40,694 nt of DNA, from assembly GCF_000485595.1 (NCBI RefSeq), contig NW_014578277.1:40455-81148 (forward strand). Reading direction: 5' to 3'. The DNA is from Priapulus caudatus. Lineage: Eukaryota; Priapulida; Priapulimorpha; Priapulimorphida; Priapulidae. Under the pieces are notes generated by a model that searched no databases, was not told where the DNA came from, and was given only the letters and a program-made list of their open reading frames with translations. Positions within the stretch are counted from its first letter, which is position 1, and each line of letters begins with the position of its first letter. Shown piece by piece: positions 1 through 10,429 of this stretch. The position numbers were made by a program, and so were the translations under genes.

Positions 1-256
1 CCTGAGCCTAATTAGAGCCGCGCCAGATTTGGCTCGATAGGCGCGTTCACACGGACGTTTTTGGCCTGAGCCTAATTAGAGCCGCGCCAGATTTGGCTCG
101 ATAGGCGCGTTCACACGGACGTTTTTGGCCCGAGCCTAATTAGAGCCGCGCCAGATTTGGCTCGAGCCGAGCGTTCACACGGACGTTTTTGGCCCGAGCC
201 TAATTAGGCCCGTGCCAGATTTGGTCCCATCGAAAACGTCGGACCAGGCCCGAGTC
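1..256. repeat. 64-bp tandem repeat, four copies
   Basis: Units start at 1, 65, 129 and 193, an exact 64-base period. Each holds CCTAATTAGAGCCGCGCC followed by GCGTTCACACGGACG and a T run. The first two are virtually identical; the third and fourth diverge progressively. The array runs off the left edge, so its true length is unknown. It forms the left arm of the fold-back element described next. Confidence 0.9.
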
Positions 257-637
257 AAATTTTAGCACCAGCTTTCGGCGAGCGGTGGAGCGGTAGAATC
301 GGTTGAGCAGTAGATGCCGCGAGTGCCGAACGTGTACTTCGACGAAATATAGTCCAAAACAGTATAAAAATTCGAAAAATTTGATCAGGATGCACGTTTT
401 CAGGATTGATAATTGAACTCGGAACGTAAGTAAACACTCTGAATCGTACATAACGCCATCTCGCGACATACTGCCAAAGTATCTGTGAGATATTTGTGCA
501 ATAAAATTTATTTGAATTTGAATTTGAATTTGACAGACAGTATATTCACTTGCGTACGTGTGAACGCTCCGACTCAAACCGGCCCGAGCCAAATCTAGCC
601 CATTTGGCTCGAGCCAAACCATGACCGTGTGAACGCG
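1..637. mobile_element. Fold-back / MITE-like element, left end cut by window edge
   Basis: The right arm (about 550-637) carries GTGTGAACGC words and GGCTCGAGCCAAA, which are the reverse complement of the GCGTTCACAC and GATTTGGCTCGAG words in the 64-bp repeats on the left. The middle (about 257-545) is AT-richer and holds a short TTTGAA tandem hexamer at about 511-532. Short tandem repeats next to the termini and inverted arms are typical of fold-back or MITE elements. No open frame for a transposase is seen. The left terminus, and so any target duplication, lies outside the window. Confidence 0.55.
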
Positions 638-1182
638 GTATGTGGTAACATCTAATGTTACCAGATCATATGATTGTTTAGAACCAGTGGGTTCGGTCTT
701 CGTTGTCATGCCACCATGACGTCATCACTTCGGAGCTCTATTGCCGACCAGTCACTTTTGAGGAAACGTAGGTTATTGCGTGTGGCTTTTAATGATTTCG
801 GCATTTTAGTTTATGAGGACTTGAACAAAACGAATATCACGATCAAACGTGCTATCGTGATCTATCACGATGATCTGATAATATTCAAAAAAATGGTTAG
901 ATAAAATAATATTAAATTAACATTAAACTCGACGTTTCTTTTACGCTGACTTGCTGTTACGATGATTTCGCCGCCTCGCAAGTCGCAACGCTGGTCGATA
1001 CTGGTATGGGACATTATTGACCGGTAGTTCCACCCTGTGTGTATAAAACAGCTGCGTTCGACTTTGTCTAAAATAAATTAGACAAACTCAGTGAACTTCC
1101 TTCGCGCGTGAAATCGCTAACGGCCCCTGACGACAGAATAAATAAACTATAAACGTTCTATAGTTCTTATCTGCTTTTATTC
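638..1182. other. Intergenic sequence, no gene recognised
   Basis: The stretch starts with a 54-bp segment (674-727) that recurs inverted at 2655-2705. A 76-residue open frame at 674-904 (+) starts inside that dispersed repeat and has no recognisable domain, so I do not call it a gene. Around 1041-1050 there is a TATAAAAC word, with AATAAA-type signals at about 1070 and 1138. This could be the remnant of an LTR or a promoter, but no matching partner was found. Confidence 0.4.
674..727 (+). repeat. Dispersed repeat, copy 1 of an inverted pair
   Basis: The segment contains GAACCAGTGGGTTCG, TTGTCATGCCACC and TGACGTCA. It matches the reverse complement of 2655-2705 almost throughout, apart from a 4-base insertion and scattered substitutions. 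No target duplication was found outside either copy, so whether the two are termini of one 2-kb element or two independent copies is open. Confidence 0.8.
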
Positions 1183-1668
1183 GAAAGGGCGGTGCGTGTT
1201 ACCGTACGTGTGTGCGTGCGCTTGTGTGTGCGCGTGCGTGCGTGAGTGCTTCAGTGCATGAGTGCGTGCCTGTGTGTATGTGCGTGCGTGCGTGCCTGTG
1301 TACATATGTACGTGTGTGCGTGCGTGCGTTGTTGCTTCAGTAGAAAGGGCGGTGCGTGTTACCGTACGTGTGTGCGTGCGCTTGTGTGTGCGCGTGCGTG
1401 CGTGGGTGCTTCAGTGCATGAGTGCGTGCCTGTGTGTATGTGCGTGCGTGCGTGCCTGTGTACATATGTACGTGTGTGCGTGCGTGCGTTGTTGCTTCAG
1501 TGCACGAGTGCGTGCCTGTGTGTAATATGTGCGCGCGTGCGTGCGTGCGAACTTTTGTACGTGCGTGCTCGCGTGCGTGGTTGCTTCAGTGCATGAGTGC
1601 GTGCCTGTGTGTGTGGATGCGCGCGCGTGCGTACGTGCGTGGGGTTTTCAGCGCGTGAGTGCGTGTCT
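1183..1668. repeat. GTGC-rich minisatellite with a 160-bp higher-order unit
   Basis: Two adjacent units of exactly 160 bases (1183-1342 and 1343-1502) differ at about one position, a G for an A in the GTGNGTGCTTCAG word. A more diverged partial third unit runs to about 1668. Inside, the sequence is imperfect GTGC/GTGT repeat with embedded CTTCAGTGCATGAGTGCGTG. The Cys/Val-rich open frames here (78-116 residues) are translations of the repeat and are not genes. Confidence 0.9.
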
Positions 1669-2309
1669 GCGTGCGTGCTAGCGTTCATACGTCGCGTGGG
1701 TAGAATCTGCATTGCCTTTGTGACGTAGCTCCCACAACTCCCCCGCTTGCTAATCACGCCGTAATCATGAGCATCGACCCCCCCCCCCAGCCCGCCCGCC
1801 CGCCCTCACACGCCGAGTCCCGCTCTCTTACCGGCAGGTATAGTAAACGAATTCCCAGCGTCATCAGATAGCGCGTAATGTCATCGGACCTCGTTCTACG
1901 CTGTGATTGCGTGCCGGCTGACTCATCCTAGCGGATGTTACGTGCGACTGCGATGAGCACTTCCTTCCCGCCTGCACCCAGACGCCGGCGCACCAAGATG
2001 GCGGCTCGTTGACAAATCAACGCGGGGATCTAATCGCGATTCCGACGCTTGCATGTGGCGCTGCTTTCGCGCTCAATTTGCTGGTGTTAGGCGGACGGTG
2101 TACGGTGCGCAATCCGCGCGCGTCCGGCAGCTCGTCAGAGCCGCGGTCAGAGGAAATCTACCGCTATGTCTGAAGCACCTACAGCTCTTTACATTCCGAA
2201 GTCCTCATTGCTGTTGACGTTGCCGCACGGCTAGTTGCTTCACGGCGGCCGCGGGACAGACTGACTGATTGTACGTAAAGATTGAACGTCTGCAGGAAGG
2301 CCTGGCAGC

Positions 2310-2363
2310 TGACGTCATGCTTTGAATTTACGCCAGTGGCCGTTAGACTTTTGTGGCGCCACG
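2310..2363 (+). repeat. 54-bp direct repeat, copy 1
   Basis: This is identical over 54 bases to 3626-3679. It begins TGACGTCATGC and ends TGGCGCCACG. The pair brackets the CTG-rich block. Confidence 0.95.
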
Positions 2364-2654
2364 AATGAATAGTGCGCAGAATTAGTGCATTCTAGAATAG
2401 TTTCATATAATGCGTCTAATACGACAATGAATAATAAAATGCAATCACGCAACACACGTATTCATGGTTGTAAAGGTCAGCGCGGCATATTACAGTGAAA
2501 AATTTTCTTCATAGACATTGCTCGTATTTTACGTCATTTCTCCGGAAACCAGATTTAATAATCACGCTCGTACTCATTGAAGACGTTGTTTACACATACT
2601 TAGACGAGCTTACTCGCTTTGCGCAATATCGCGCCTGCTCGTGATAGCTGCACG

Positions 2655-2705
2655 CGAAGTGTGACGTCACGGTGGCATGACAACGAACCCACTGGTTCTA
2701 AACAA
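2655..2705 (-). repeat. Dispersed repeat, copy 2 of an inverted pair
   Basis: This is the reverse complement of 674-727, with GGTGGCATGACAA and CGAACCCACTGGTTC as diagnostic words. Confidence 0.8.
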
Positions 2706-2825
2706 CTCACTGGCTCCATAACATTATTAACTGCGTGAAAATGTTGTGCGTACGCACAACACGAGTGTGTGCGCTGCAGACAGCGGTAAAGCATCGGTAG
2801 CAAGTCGATCTTACAATATTTAATT

Positions 2826-3367
2826 ATGCTGTTGCTGCTGCTACTGCTGTTGCGGTTGTTGCTGCTGCTGCTGCCGCTATTGCTGCTGCTGCTGCTACTG
2901 CTGTTACGGATGTTGCTGCTGCTGCAGCCGCTACTGCTGTTGCTGCTGCTACTGCTGTTGCGGATGTTGCTGTTGCTGCTACTGCTGTTACGGATGTTGC
3001 TGTTGCTGCTGCTACTGCTGTTGCGGTTGTTGCTGCTGCTGCAGCCGCTAATGCTGTTGCTGCTACTGTTGCTACTGCTGCTGCTGCTGCTACTGCTGCC
3101 GCTACTGATCGATGTTGCTGCTGCTGCTGCTGTTGCCGCTGCTGTTGCCGCTGCCACTATTGCTGTTGCTGCTGCTACTACTGTTGCTGTTGCTGCTGCT
3201 ACTGCTGTTGCTACTGATGCTGCTGTTACTGCTGTTTCTGCTACTGTTGCTACTACTGCTGCTGCTGCTACTGCTGTTGCTGTTGCTGCTGCTACTACTG
3301 TTGCTGTTGCTGCTGCTACTGCTGCTGCTGCTACTGTTGCAACTTCTGCTGCTACTGTTGCTGTTGC

Positions 3368-3407
<40 letters not shown>

Positions 3408-3432
3408 ACTGTTGCTGCTACTGATGTTGCTA
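2826..3432. repeat. CTG-rich trinucleotide tract (copy C)
   Basis: About 600 bases are composed of CTG with frequent TTG, CTA, CCG and GAT triplets, such as GCTGTTACGGATGTTGCTG. The same ordered pattern of variant triplets recurs at 10760-11500 and 20850-21560, so the three tracts are homologous and not independent expansions. This copy is clean; the other two are full of single-base indels. Leu-rich frames on one strand and Ser-rich frames on the other are artefacts of the repeat. Confidence 0.9.
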
Positions 3433-3622
3433 TTATGTACTACCGATATATATCTTTGGCTGTTTACCCTTCGTGGGATTTGTGAGGTTGCTGAATTTGC
3501 ACAGCTCATATTCTCGAGCTTACCGTTATTTGTAGAAGCTACTACATTGCCTCACAAATCCAATGGTTACGGTCTACTAATGGTAAAACACGCAAGCATA
3601 CACCCACATACACACACACGCG
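3433..3622 (+). repeat. Conserved 3' flank of the CTG tract (copy C)
   Basis: The sequence from TACCGATATATATC to the CACACACACGCGCG run is repeated after the other two CTG tracts, at about 11505-11710 and 21560-21760. Diagnostic words are GTGAGGTTGCTGAATTTGCA and CTCACAAATCCAATGG. Homology ends at about 3622, just before the second 54-bp direct repeat. Confidence 0.9.
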
Positions 3623-3625
3623 CGA

Positions 3626-3679
3626 TGACGTCATGCTTTGAATTTACGCCAGTGGCCGTTAGACTTTTGTGGCGCCACG
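3626..3679 (+). repeat. 54-bp direct repeat, copy 2
   Basis: This is identical to 2310-2363. It abuts the end of the CTG-associated module, so the module sits between two direct copies of a 54-bp sequence. Confidence 0.95.
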
Positions 3680-3738
3680 TGTTAAATCAGTTGCCGTTCA
3701 AAGTATAGTCAATCTCTTTGAAGACATAACGCGCTGCT

Positions 3739-3747
3739 CAAATACTC
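3739..3747. repeat. 9-bp target site duplication, left (element E1)
   Basis: CAAATACTC occurs here and again at 4223-4231, directly outside the inverted repeats of E1. The shared string can be read as 10 bp with the next G. The 9-bp reading aligns the two termini base for base. Confidence 0.85.
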
Positions 3748-4222
3748 GGGCAATGCTATCCCCCGGGCGTGGAGGGAGGTGACCGCAACGTGGCAGCACT
3801 AGTGTTGGGATAGTGTTAGGATTAGGGTTAGGGTCAGGGTTAGGGTTAGGGTTAGGGTTAGGGTTAGGGTTAGGATTAGGGTTAGGGTTAGGATTAGGGT
3901 TAGGGTTAGGGTTAGGGTTAGGGTTAGGGTTAGGGTTAGGGTTAGGGTTAGGATTAGGGTTAGGGTTAGGATTAGGGTTAGGGTTAGGATTAGGGTTACG
4001 GTTAAGGTTTTTGCATCATGATATCTGTCCCCACACCATAGATTAATTTTTGTGGATCACAATGCCTATATAGGCCCTATAGCGCGGCGATACATATATT
4101 TTTAGTGTGAGGGTTAGTGTTGGCGGTGTTGGAGTGAGTGTTACCGTTAGGGTTAACGTTTTGAACGTCATCGTCAACGTTATCACGTGACCTCCCTCCA
4201 CGCCCGGGGGATAGCAACACCC
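3748..4222. mobile_element. E1: telomere-repeat-bearing TIR element, 475 bp, MULE-like
   Basis: Terminal inverted repeats of 33 bp (3748-3780 and 4190-4222) start GGGCAATGCTATC and GGGTGTTGCTATC and differ at three positions near the tips. The next 27 bases match perfectly. The 9-bp flank CAAATACTC is duplicated outside. The interior is a leader with GACCGCAACGTGGCAGCAC, a TTAGGG array (3815-4007), then about 180 bp of unique core. The core and leader recur in E2 at 35.4 kb. A 9-bp duplication and G-starting termini fit the Mutator-like superfamily, but there is no transposase to confirm this. The LGLGLG-type frame across the array is a translation of the repeat. Confidence 0.85.
3815..4007 (+). 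repeat. Interstitial TTAGGG telomeric array (in E1)
   Basis: About 30 units of TTAGGG run with occasional GATTAGGG and TCAGGG variants, G-rich on the + strand. The array lies inside the inverted repeats of E1, so it is not a chromosome end or a simple fusion relic. Confidence 0.95.
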
Positions 4223-4231
4223 CAAATACTC
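4223..4231. repeat. 9-bp target site duplication, right (element E1)
   Basis: This is the second copy of CAAATACTC. Removing E1 and one copy leaves an uninterrupted GCTGCTCAAATACTCGCGCG junction. Confidence 0.85.
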
Positions 4232-5059
4232 GCGCGACGCCATATTGTGTCCATGTGTAGTTTACCGCGCAGGCGTGCGTTGCGTTGTGAGCTCGGCTAA
4301 CCGCTTCTGGTTTCTCTCGCACAAAGTGTTACTCCGTCTGAATGTCTAAAATGTACGACAGCCGGATGTCGTCGTCTAAACTACGAATGGCGAAGTGCTG
4401 TAATACCGATGCTAGGCACGTAGCCATTTTTCCTTCCCGCGTTTTGTTGACGTAACCATTTTTTTTCTTCGCGCGAACGCTCCGTTGGTCGTTGCTAACC
4501 TATTGCCAACACGAAACCTACGACTAGCACTACTCGAACGTTCAAACGACGCAGAGATATTTACGGCGGCTTGTAAATGCTAGTACGCGGACGTGAGTTT
4601 GTTGAACGCGTGCGCCCCCGAAGAGGATAGTTCTAGTCTTGATCGATATGGAATTGGCATGAAGCTGCATCTACACTTATAGCCTTCCAGAGATCTGTGT
4701 TTTATGTCGATGCTCCTTAAACGTAATGGGACGTAATGGAATATATTCGTACACATATCCCCACAGTGTCGTGTTTCATAGGCAGACAAATGATTTAATA
4801 TTCCAATTGGTTGTAATGGACGGCCGGGGATGGCACTTGAGTGAAGTGCCACAAACCAACGCATGTAATGTTGAACGTTCTGAAATCTCGAATATTTTAG
4901 TAGAGATAAATTTGGGATATGTTACTGATATGGGCACAAACTCGAGTCCAGCAACTGCTAGTAATATTCGAAGATTAGCTGTTCAGTGACCCTTTCACCC
5001 TCACGTGGAAGGCTAAACGAATGTTTATTGATAGGACTGATAGAACTCTTCGCTGTATG
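4232..5059. other. Unique intergenic sequence, no gene recognised
   Basis: This is mixed-composition DNA. Open frames at 4726-4989 (+, 87 residues) and 4580-4864 (-, 94 residues) overlap on opposite strands. They have no recognisable domain or splice context, so neither is called a gene. Confidence 0.4.
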
Positions 5060-5480
5060 TGTTTTTCAACAGTAAAGAGCGTTCCTAGGCAAAAGCCATT
5101 ACAGATTAAGCACGACAATAATTAATTTAAAATATTTTCGGTGCATACACAACTTATACTTTATTCATGTATTCGTTTATTCATTATATTAGCCAATAGA
5201 CTATACTTTATTCATGCTAAATGACCACACATTTAAGATCCAGGCTTTACTCGAAACTTTTGCCAGCTACATAATGCACATTCCCAGCAAGTAGTCGGAT
5301 CCCATTTTACACGCAAACACGGTAGACCGGTCACCATGGCTACGTCACTTGACCGAATGACACATTTTTTTCGACAAGACCAATCTTACTTTCATGCTCT
5401 CTAGACGTCCACAGTACATCAATACGAGTATAATGCAAATTAGAGTACGCAAATGTCAAATATTACCACACACAAAATTG
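5060..5480 (+). mobile_element. Repeat family R, copy R1 (diverged)
   Basis: This copy is homologous to 27203-28230, 35838-36302 and 36390-36806. Shared landmarks in order are TTCAACAGTAAAG, ATACTTTATTCATG, AACTTTTGCCAGCT, GTAGTCGGATCCC, ACCGGTCACCATGGCTACG and TCTAGACGTCCAC. R1 contains a short internal duplication of the TATACTTTATTCATG word (about 5155 and 5202). Its ends are decayed and no clear target duplication is visible. No coding capacity. Confidence 0.75.
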
Positions 5481-7120
5481 TGAAATGTGTGGCATGCTCC
5501 TGTAGTTGTTGCCATTTCTTCGTCATGTTGAGCTTTAAACTAACAAGATGGGCTGCTCATCTTAGACGTTTTCTTGTTGCCTGTGAAGTAATTGGTATCA
5601 CATCACGAAGTTACAGCTCTACTAGGAGGTTCCGCAGATGAACATCCTCTTGTAGAATCATTGACCTTCGCCACCATTATTGTAACTATGAATTGCCAAA
5701 GTAATGATCGCGTGTACGTTAAGGCATAATGTAATACCTATTATCCTATGATATACTAGAGTTTTGCAGCACACAGAACAACTACGATTTATGGATAATT
5801 TCGCTGCACTGTTAACGGTGTCACAGAAAAACGAAAGCCGGCCCAGATTTCTGCACTAATTGGATGCGCACGCGAGCGACTCGGTTAATTCGAGAAAACC
5901 TGGCTTCCGAAGATCCGATAAAACCGGTACACACCCTTAAATTCCGTTTTGCCTGCGCTTCGGTGAACATCTGGCAATTCACGACCATTAAACGATTATT
6001 GGCTGGCATTCTATAAGCGATCGAGCTGTGTAAATAGCAAACGCTGCTCCATTACTGCAAACACGACGTGACAGCACGTCGTTTATCGTGCAATTGTGTC
6101 ACGCTAGTTGATATTTTTACATTTAAACAAAAAAACTCTCAAGCTATCGTTAGTGTTTCTGTATGGCGTTTACTTGCGAGTTACTGTATCGTCCGTCCAA
6201 AATTTGATGAGACGCGGCATGTACATCTCACACAGAGAATGCCATAGGGAAACACATCAAATTGCCCAAGTCTTATTCGCTTACAATAATTTATTAACAA
6301 ACCTCAGCCGGGTTATAGACATGATATTGCAATTTTGAGATATGGAAATCTTCCCTAGCACGTTGAAAAGTGATTTTAAATTATAAATTCGTAAGACATC
6401 CGCGGTAAACCCAGTTTCATGATAATCGTGTGTGTTGCACTTGTTGTCTAATATATTCCCAATATATTGTTGTCTAATTATTACTGTATCGTAAATGTCA
6501 AACGTTACTGTATCGTACTTGTCAAAAAATTACTGTATCGTATCACGATATGTTATTGACGCCGGCCCTCATTATGATAAACCTGATGCTTTGTAAATCT
6601 AATATAAAGGTGTAAACTAAATTGTCTATACTTAATGTCTATAATGTCTTGTAATGTCTATACTGGAGTAGTACAATAAAAATCAAGCCGAAACTAATGC
6701 ATATTTAGTAACATGTCCTAGGCCGGTGTCAATAGGCTTTATTATAGAGTTAGGTTCATAGTATTATATACGATAGTAATTAAGTTATTCACCAAGCGAT
6801 CACGTACGTACGCACACTTACCCTAACTTTAACAATACACATAGCCACATTCCTAATTCCATCATTAACATCCGCGGAGGAGGAATAATGCACATAATAT
6901 TGAAAGTGATGCAAGTTAATAGATCTGAACTGAAGTTTATAGATACGAAAATGCCCGTCACACATGTTGCCTATTAATAAATAAATATTTAGATTCATTA
7001 TGTAATTAAGGGGTGGTTAATTGGTGTCAAATCGTCATTATGTATAATCACACGCGGGTAGGACTGTCGTCGGAAAACGTGGACGAGTAGACGTGCAAAC
7101 ATAAATAGCCATGCTCATGC
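5481..7120. other. Unique, AT-rich intergenic sequence
   Basis: No gene was recognised. Short frames such as 5821-6009 (-) and 6108-6338 (+) lack any known domain. A small tandem repeat lies at 6481-6545. Confidence 0.5.
6481..6545. repeat. 24-25 bp tandem repeat, three units
   Basis: Units start TTACTGTATCGTA at 6481, 6505 and 6530, separated by TGTCAAA-type spacers. A related isolated TTACTGTATCGT word lies at 6181. Confidence 0.8.
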
Positions 7121-7127
7121 TCAATGC

Positions 7128-7330
7128 AAGAGAGAGGCGGAGAGATGGAGATCGAATCGGGTAGAATATAGATAGGTAGGGCAAGAGGGGGAGTGAAAGA
7201 AAAAGAGATATTGAGAGAGACAGAGAGGGAGAGAGAGAGAGAGAAAGCGAGAGAGAGAGAGAGAGAGAGCTGAACGAGAAAGACAAGAATGAAAGATAGA
7301 AAGATAGTGTGTAACTGGACGAGCGAGAGA
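7128..7330. repeat. GA-rich simple sequence
   Basis: Imperfect GAGA/GAAA repeat with a near-pure GA core at about 7210-7270. The Ser/Leu-rich frames on the minus strand are repeat translations. Confidence 0.9.
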
Positions 7331-7959
7331 TGGAATGAGGGGCAAGAAAGGCGGCGACAACACGACATGTGTCCACCGCATGCTACACTTCAATGGCAAT
7401 AGTGCGAGTGCCATTCATGCACACAATTTTAGCCCATATATTGGCCGTAAATTTTACCACCATCTTAGCAACACCGCGCTCACACGAATGGAACCGTTGT
7501 TTGCAATATGAGAACCGCGCCGGTGCCGGGAGTTTTCCCCAAAGACATCCCTTTTTTTTTGCAAAAATTCATCCGTGCACCGCTCGTTTTTCCGAGTGCA
7601 TGGCTATACTAATGTCCTGACGTCTTTATAAAAGACATATATCGTGTACTTGATACAAAATTGCTACTGTTTTACAAAATGAAAATGGTCATGTAACCGA
7701 AGTTTTGATTTCCTAAAACGTTAATGAGATTTTTAAGCCCGAAAAACACTGCCTCACCTTAACCGATGCAGCCAGTATCCCTCTGTCCTCTTACGGCGAG
7801 AATTGATAACAATATTGCACCGCTCCCTAGGCGGAGCAGCAAAACATTCACTTGACTAGTTTTCGCGTTAGGAGTGTAGGCAGTGCTTCCCGCAATTGCG
7901 GGGCACTAGCGATTTTGTAATATTTGTGTGATTGCCTTAATAGGATGTGAAGGCGAGAG
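7331..7959. other. Unique intergenic sequence, no gene recognised
   Basis: Mixed composition. One 83-residue frame (7369-7620, +) has no recognisable domain. Confidence 0.4.
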
Positions 7960-8460
7960 AGAGGACAAGAGAGCTAGAAAAGGGAGGAGACAGAAGATGG
8001 ATGGTAAACGAAGAGAGAGAGAGCTAGAATCAGATAGATATAGATAGATAGATAGATAGATTAGATAGATAGAATAGATCAGATAGGATATATAATATAT
8101 ATTAGAATGATAAGATAGATACGATATATAGATTATGTAGTAGATAGATAGATAGATAGATAAAGATAATAGATAGATAGATAGATAGATAAGATACTAG
8201 ATAGATAGATAGATAGAATAAGATAGATAGATAGATATGATAGATAGATAAATAAGATAGATAGATAATAGATAGCATAGATAGATTAGATAGATAGAAT
8301 AGATAGATTAGATAGATAGATTAGATATAAGATAGATAGATAGATAGATAGAATTAGATAGATAGATAGATAATAGATAGATTACTGATAGATACGATTA
8401 AGATTGTAGATTAGAATAGATAGATAGATGATGATGATAGATAGATTAGATGTGAGATAT
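7960..8460. repeat. GATA microsatellite, heavily interrupted
   Basis: GATA/TAGA units run from about 8030 to 8460, broken every few units by one- or two-base insertions and deletions. The interruptions resemble long-read sequencing error more than ordinary microsatellite decay. Compare the clean ATCT array at 12709-12804. Confidence 0.9.
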
Positions 8461-8700
8461 TGAAAAAACAACAAATAAAAGCGATCAGAAAAGGGAATTT
8501 CGATACAGAGGCGGCTTTATAGGCCGCGCGTGAAGGGGGTGAGGGAAGAAAAGAGGAGAGCGATCATTTGAACAATGCGTAGGAGATAGGGTCAATAACG
8601 AATGGAGCATCTCATCAATAAACTGCAATGGGAGTTTCCACTACTCCTCTGTGAAGGCTGTAACACGTTTGGTGCGTGTGATGGCAGGGACAAACATGAG
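8461..8700. other. Short unique segment between simple repeats
   Basis: No gene was recognised. It contains a GC-rich patch near 8520. Confidence 0.4.
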
Positions 8701-9607
8701 GCATCGAAAACAGTGAGAGGAGAAAGCAGAGAGAGAGAGAGTAGGACGATGAGAGAGAGAGAGAAGAGGCGCGGCGAAACAGGTGGGGGATCAGAGAAAG
8801 AAGAGAAGAGAAGAGAGACGAGAAGAGACTAGCGCGCGAACAGTAATTGGGGAAGAAGAAAGAAGAGAGAGATTATATATTAATATATATAGAGAGAGAG
8901 AGAGAGCAGGAAAGAGCGCACGAGAGAGAGCGAGCGAGCAAAACAGAGTGGGGGGAGAAACAGAGAGAGGAGAAGCGCTAGCGCTGAGGCGAAAACAGAG
9001 TTGGGGACAAGAAGAAGCAGTGAGAGAGAGAGAGAGATGAGAGAGAGGAGAGAGAGAGATGAGAAGATAGAGAGTAGGCTGGAAGAGCGCCTCGAGAGAA
9101 GCGAGAGCGAAGAGAAAGAAGGCAGGATCAGACAAGACGAGATACAGACAGACAGACAGACAGATCATACAGGACAGACAGACAGAGTAGTAGGAGGGAG
9201 AAACAGAAAGTGAGAGAGAGTTAAAGATATAGTAACGAGAGAGAGATAGAGAGAGAGAATTAGTAAGAAAGAGAGAGACACGCGCGCACAGAGTGAGAGA
9301 GGTAGGAAAGGGGAGTGAGCGAGAGAGCGAGAGAGGGAGGAAGGGAGGAGAGAAAGAAAGAGAGAGACGAGAGAGAGAGAGAGAAAGAGAATGGTAGGGA
9401 GGGAGGGAGGGAGGGAGGGATGGGAAGGAGGAGAGGGAGGGGCGAGGGATGAGAGGGAGGGAGGGAGGGAAGGGAGGGAGGGAGGGGAGGCAAGGAGGGA
9501 GGCGAGCGGAGGGAGGGAGGGAGAGGAGGGAGGGAGCGGAGGGGAGAGGCGAGAGAGGAAGGATGGAGGGAGGGAGCGCGCAGGAGGAGGAGGGAGAGAG
9601 GGAGTGG
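8701..9607. repeat. GA, GACA and GGGA simple-sequence tract
   Basis: GAGA/GAAGA repeats pass into a GACA patch (about 9145-9185) and then GGAG/GGGA repeats (about 9390-9607). The last 60 bases already match the start of the second segment copy near 19622. All frames here are Arg/Glu/Gly-rich repeat translations. Confidence 0.9.
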
Positions 9608-10429
9608 CATTGCTGTTTTTTGAGTGTATCTGCGTTTTGCGACTATTTATTGGTTACCAGGTTACAGGATGATGAGTCGTGCGGTTTCGCATTTCCAATT
9701 CCATCATTGCCTTACACAGTTGAGAGTAAATGCAGTATCACAGCATAAAGTATGTCATAAACCTTGCATACTTACTGTTAGTTTAGTTATTTCGGAGGTA
9801 AGCCTGGCTTTACATGGAGATTGAGTGAACTTAATCTTAACCGCTATCTATGTTCTTTAGGCAGTTGAAGTAGTTAGATGCACGAATAAGAAGCCACGTC
9901 TGATTCTAATTTCAGTCCGCTTACTTACAGTATTGGATAGACTATATTCAGTCCACAGCGACGCGTGGATAGATATAGTCTAACACCGCTATCAATGGAA
10001 TGCTTCGGGTAGTTGGAGTCAAGGTTGGAGTAGATGCGCAGTGATACACTGAAGCAAAATTACGCCATAAACCGGACTGTCTAATATCTGTTTATGTCGG
10101 GGAATCGTAGACGAAACTCAGACGCCCCTGGCTGTCACGCGGCGTGAGTGATCCCAGACTTGGTGGAGTTCCAGTCTACGGGAACGGGTGATTAGCGAGG
10201 GCATGGCGAGAAAAATCCTTCACATTTTTCGCAGCTTTCTCGGCAAGCAGACGACAGTTTGCTGCGAATGAGCCGCTAGTTTCCTGCGCGCGTGACATGG
10301 AACGCATCGCCGCCCCAAGCACAAACTAGAGCACTCGAGAGAAGCACAGACCTCCGCCAAGGAACAAGACTGAATGCTCTCACTGTAAAAATTTTATGAA
10401 TTAAATTAAATAATTAAAATAATTAATTG

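Larger units (their letters stand above)
1669..2825. other. Unique intergenic sequence, no gene recognised
   Basis: This is mixed-composition DNA with a C-rich run at about 1780-1805 and a GC-rich stretch at 1975-2150. It contains the first copy of a 54-bp direct repeat (2310-2363) and the inverted dispersed repeat (2655-2705). I see no convincing open frame, tRNA or rRNA. Confidence 0.5.

Noticed and set aside
674-904. 76-residue frame as a small gene
   Set aside because: It begins inside a dispersed repeat and ends in AT-rich DNA, with no recognisable motif.
1246-1757. Several overlapping Cys/Val/Arg-rich frames on both strands
   Set aside because: They are translations of the GTGC minisatellite; open frames appear in more than two phases at once.
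2600-3708. Poly-Leu, poly-Ser and poly-Ala frames up to 219 residues
   Set aside because: The CTG-rich repeat lacks stop codons in most phases, so length is no evidence of coding.
3813-4046. LGLGLG repeat protein
   Set aside because: This is the TTAGGG array read in one frame.
3739-4231. Chromosome end or telomere-fusion site
   Set aside because: The array is internal, all units face one way, and it is enclosed by TIRs and a target duplication.
9260-9748. Gly/Arg/Glu-rich and Pro/Ser/Leu-rich frames
   Set aside because: They are translations of GGGA/GA simple sequence.
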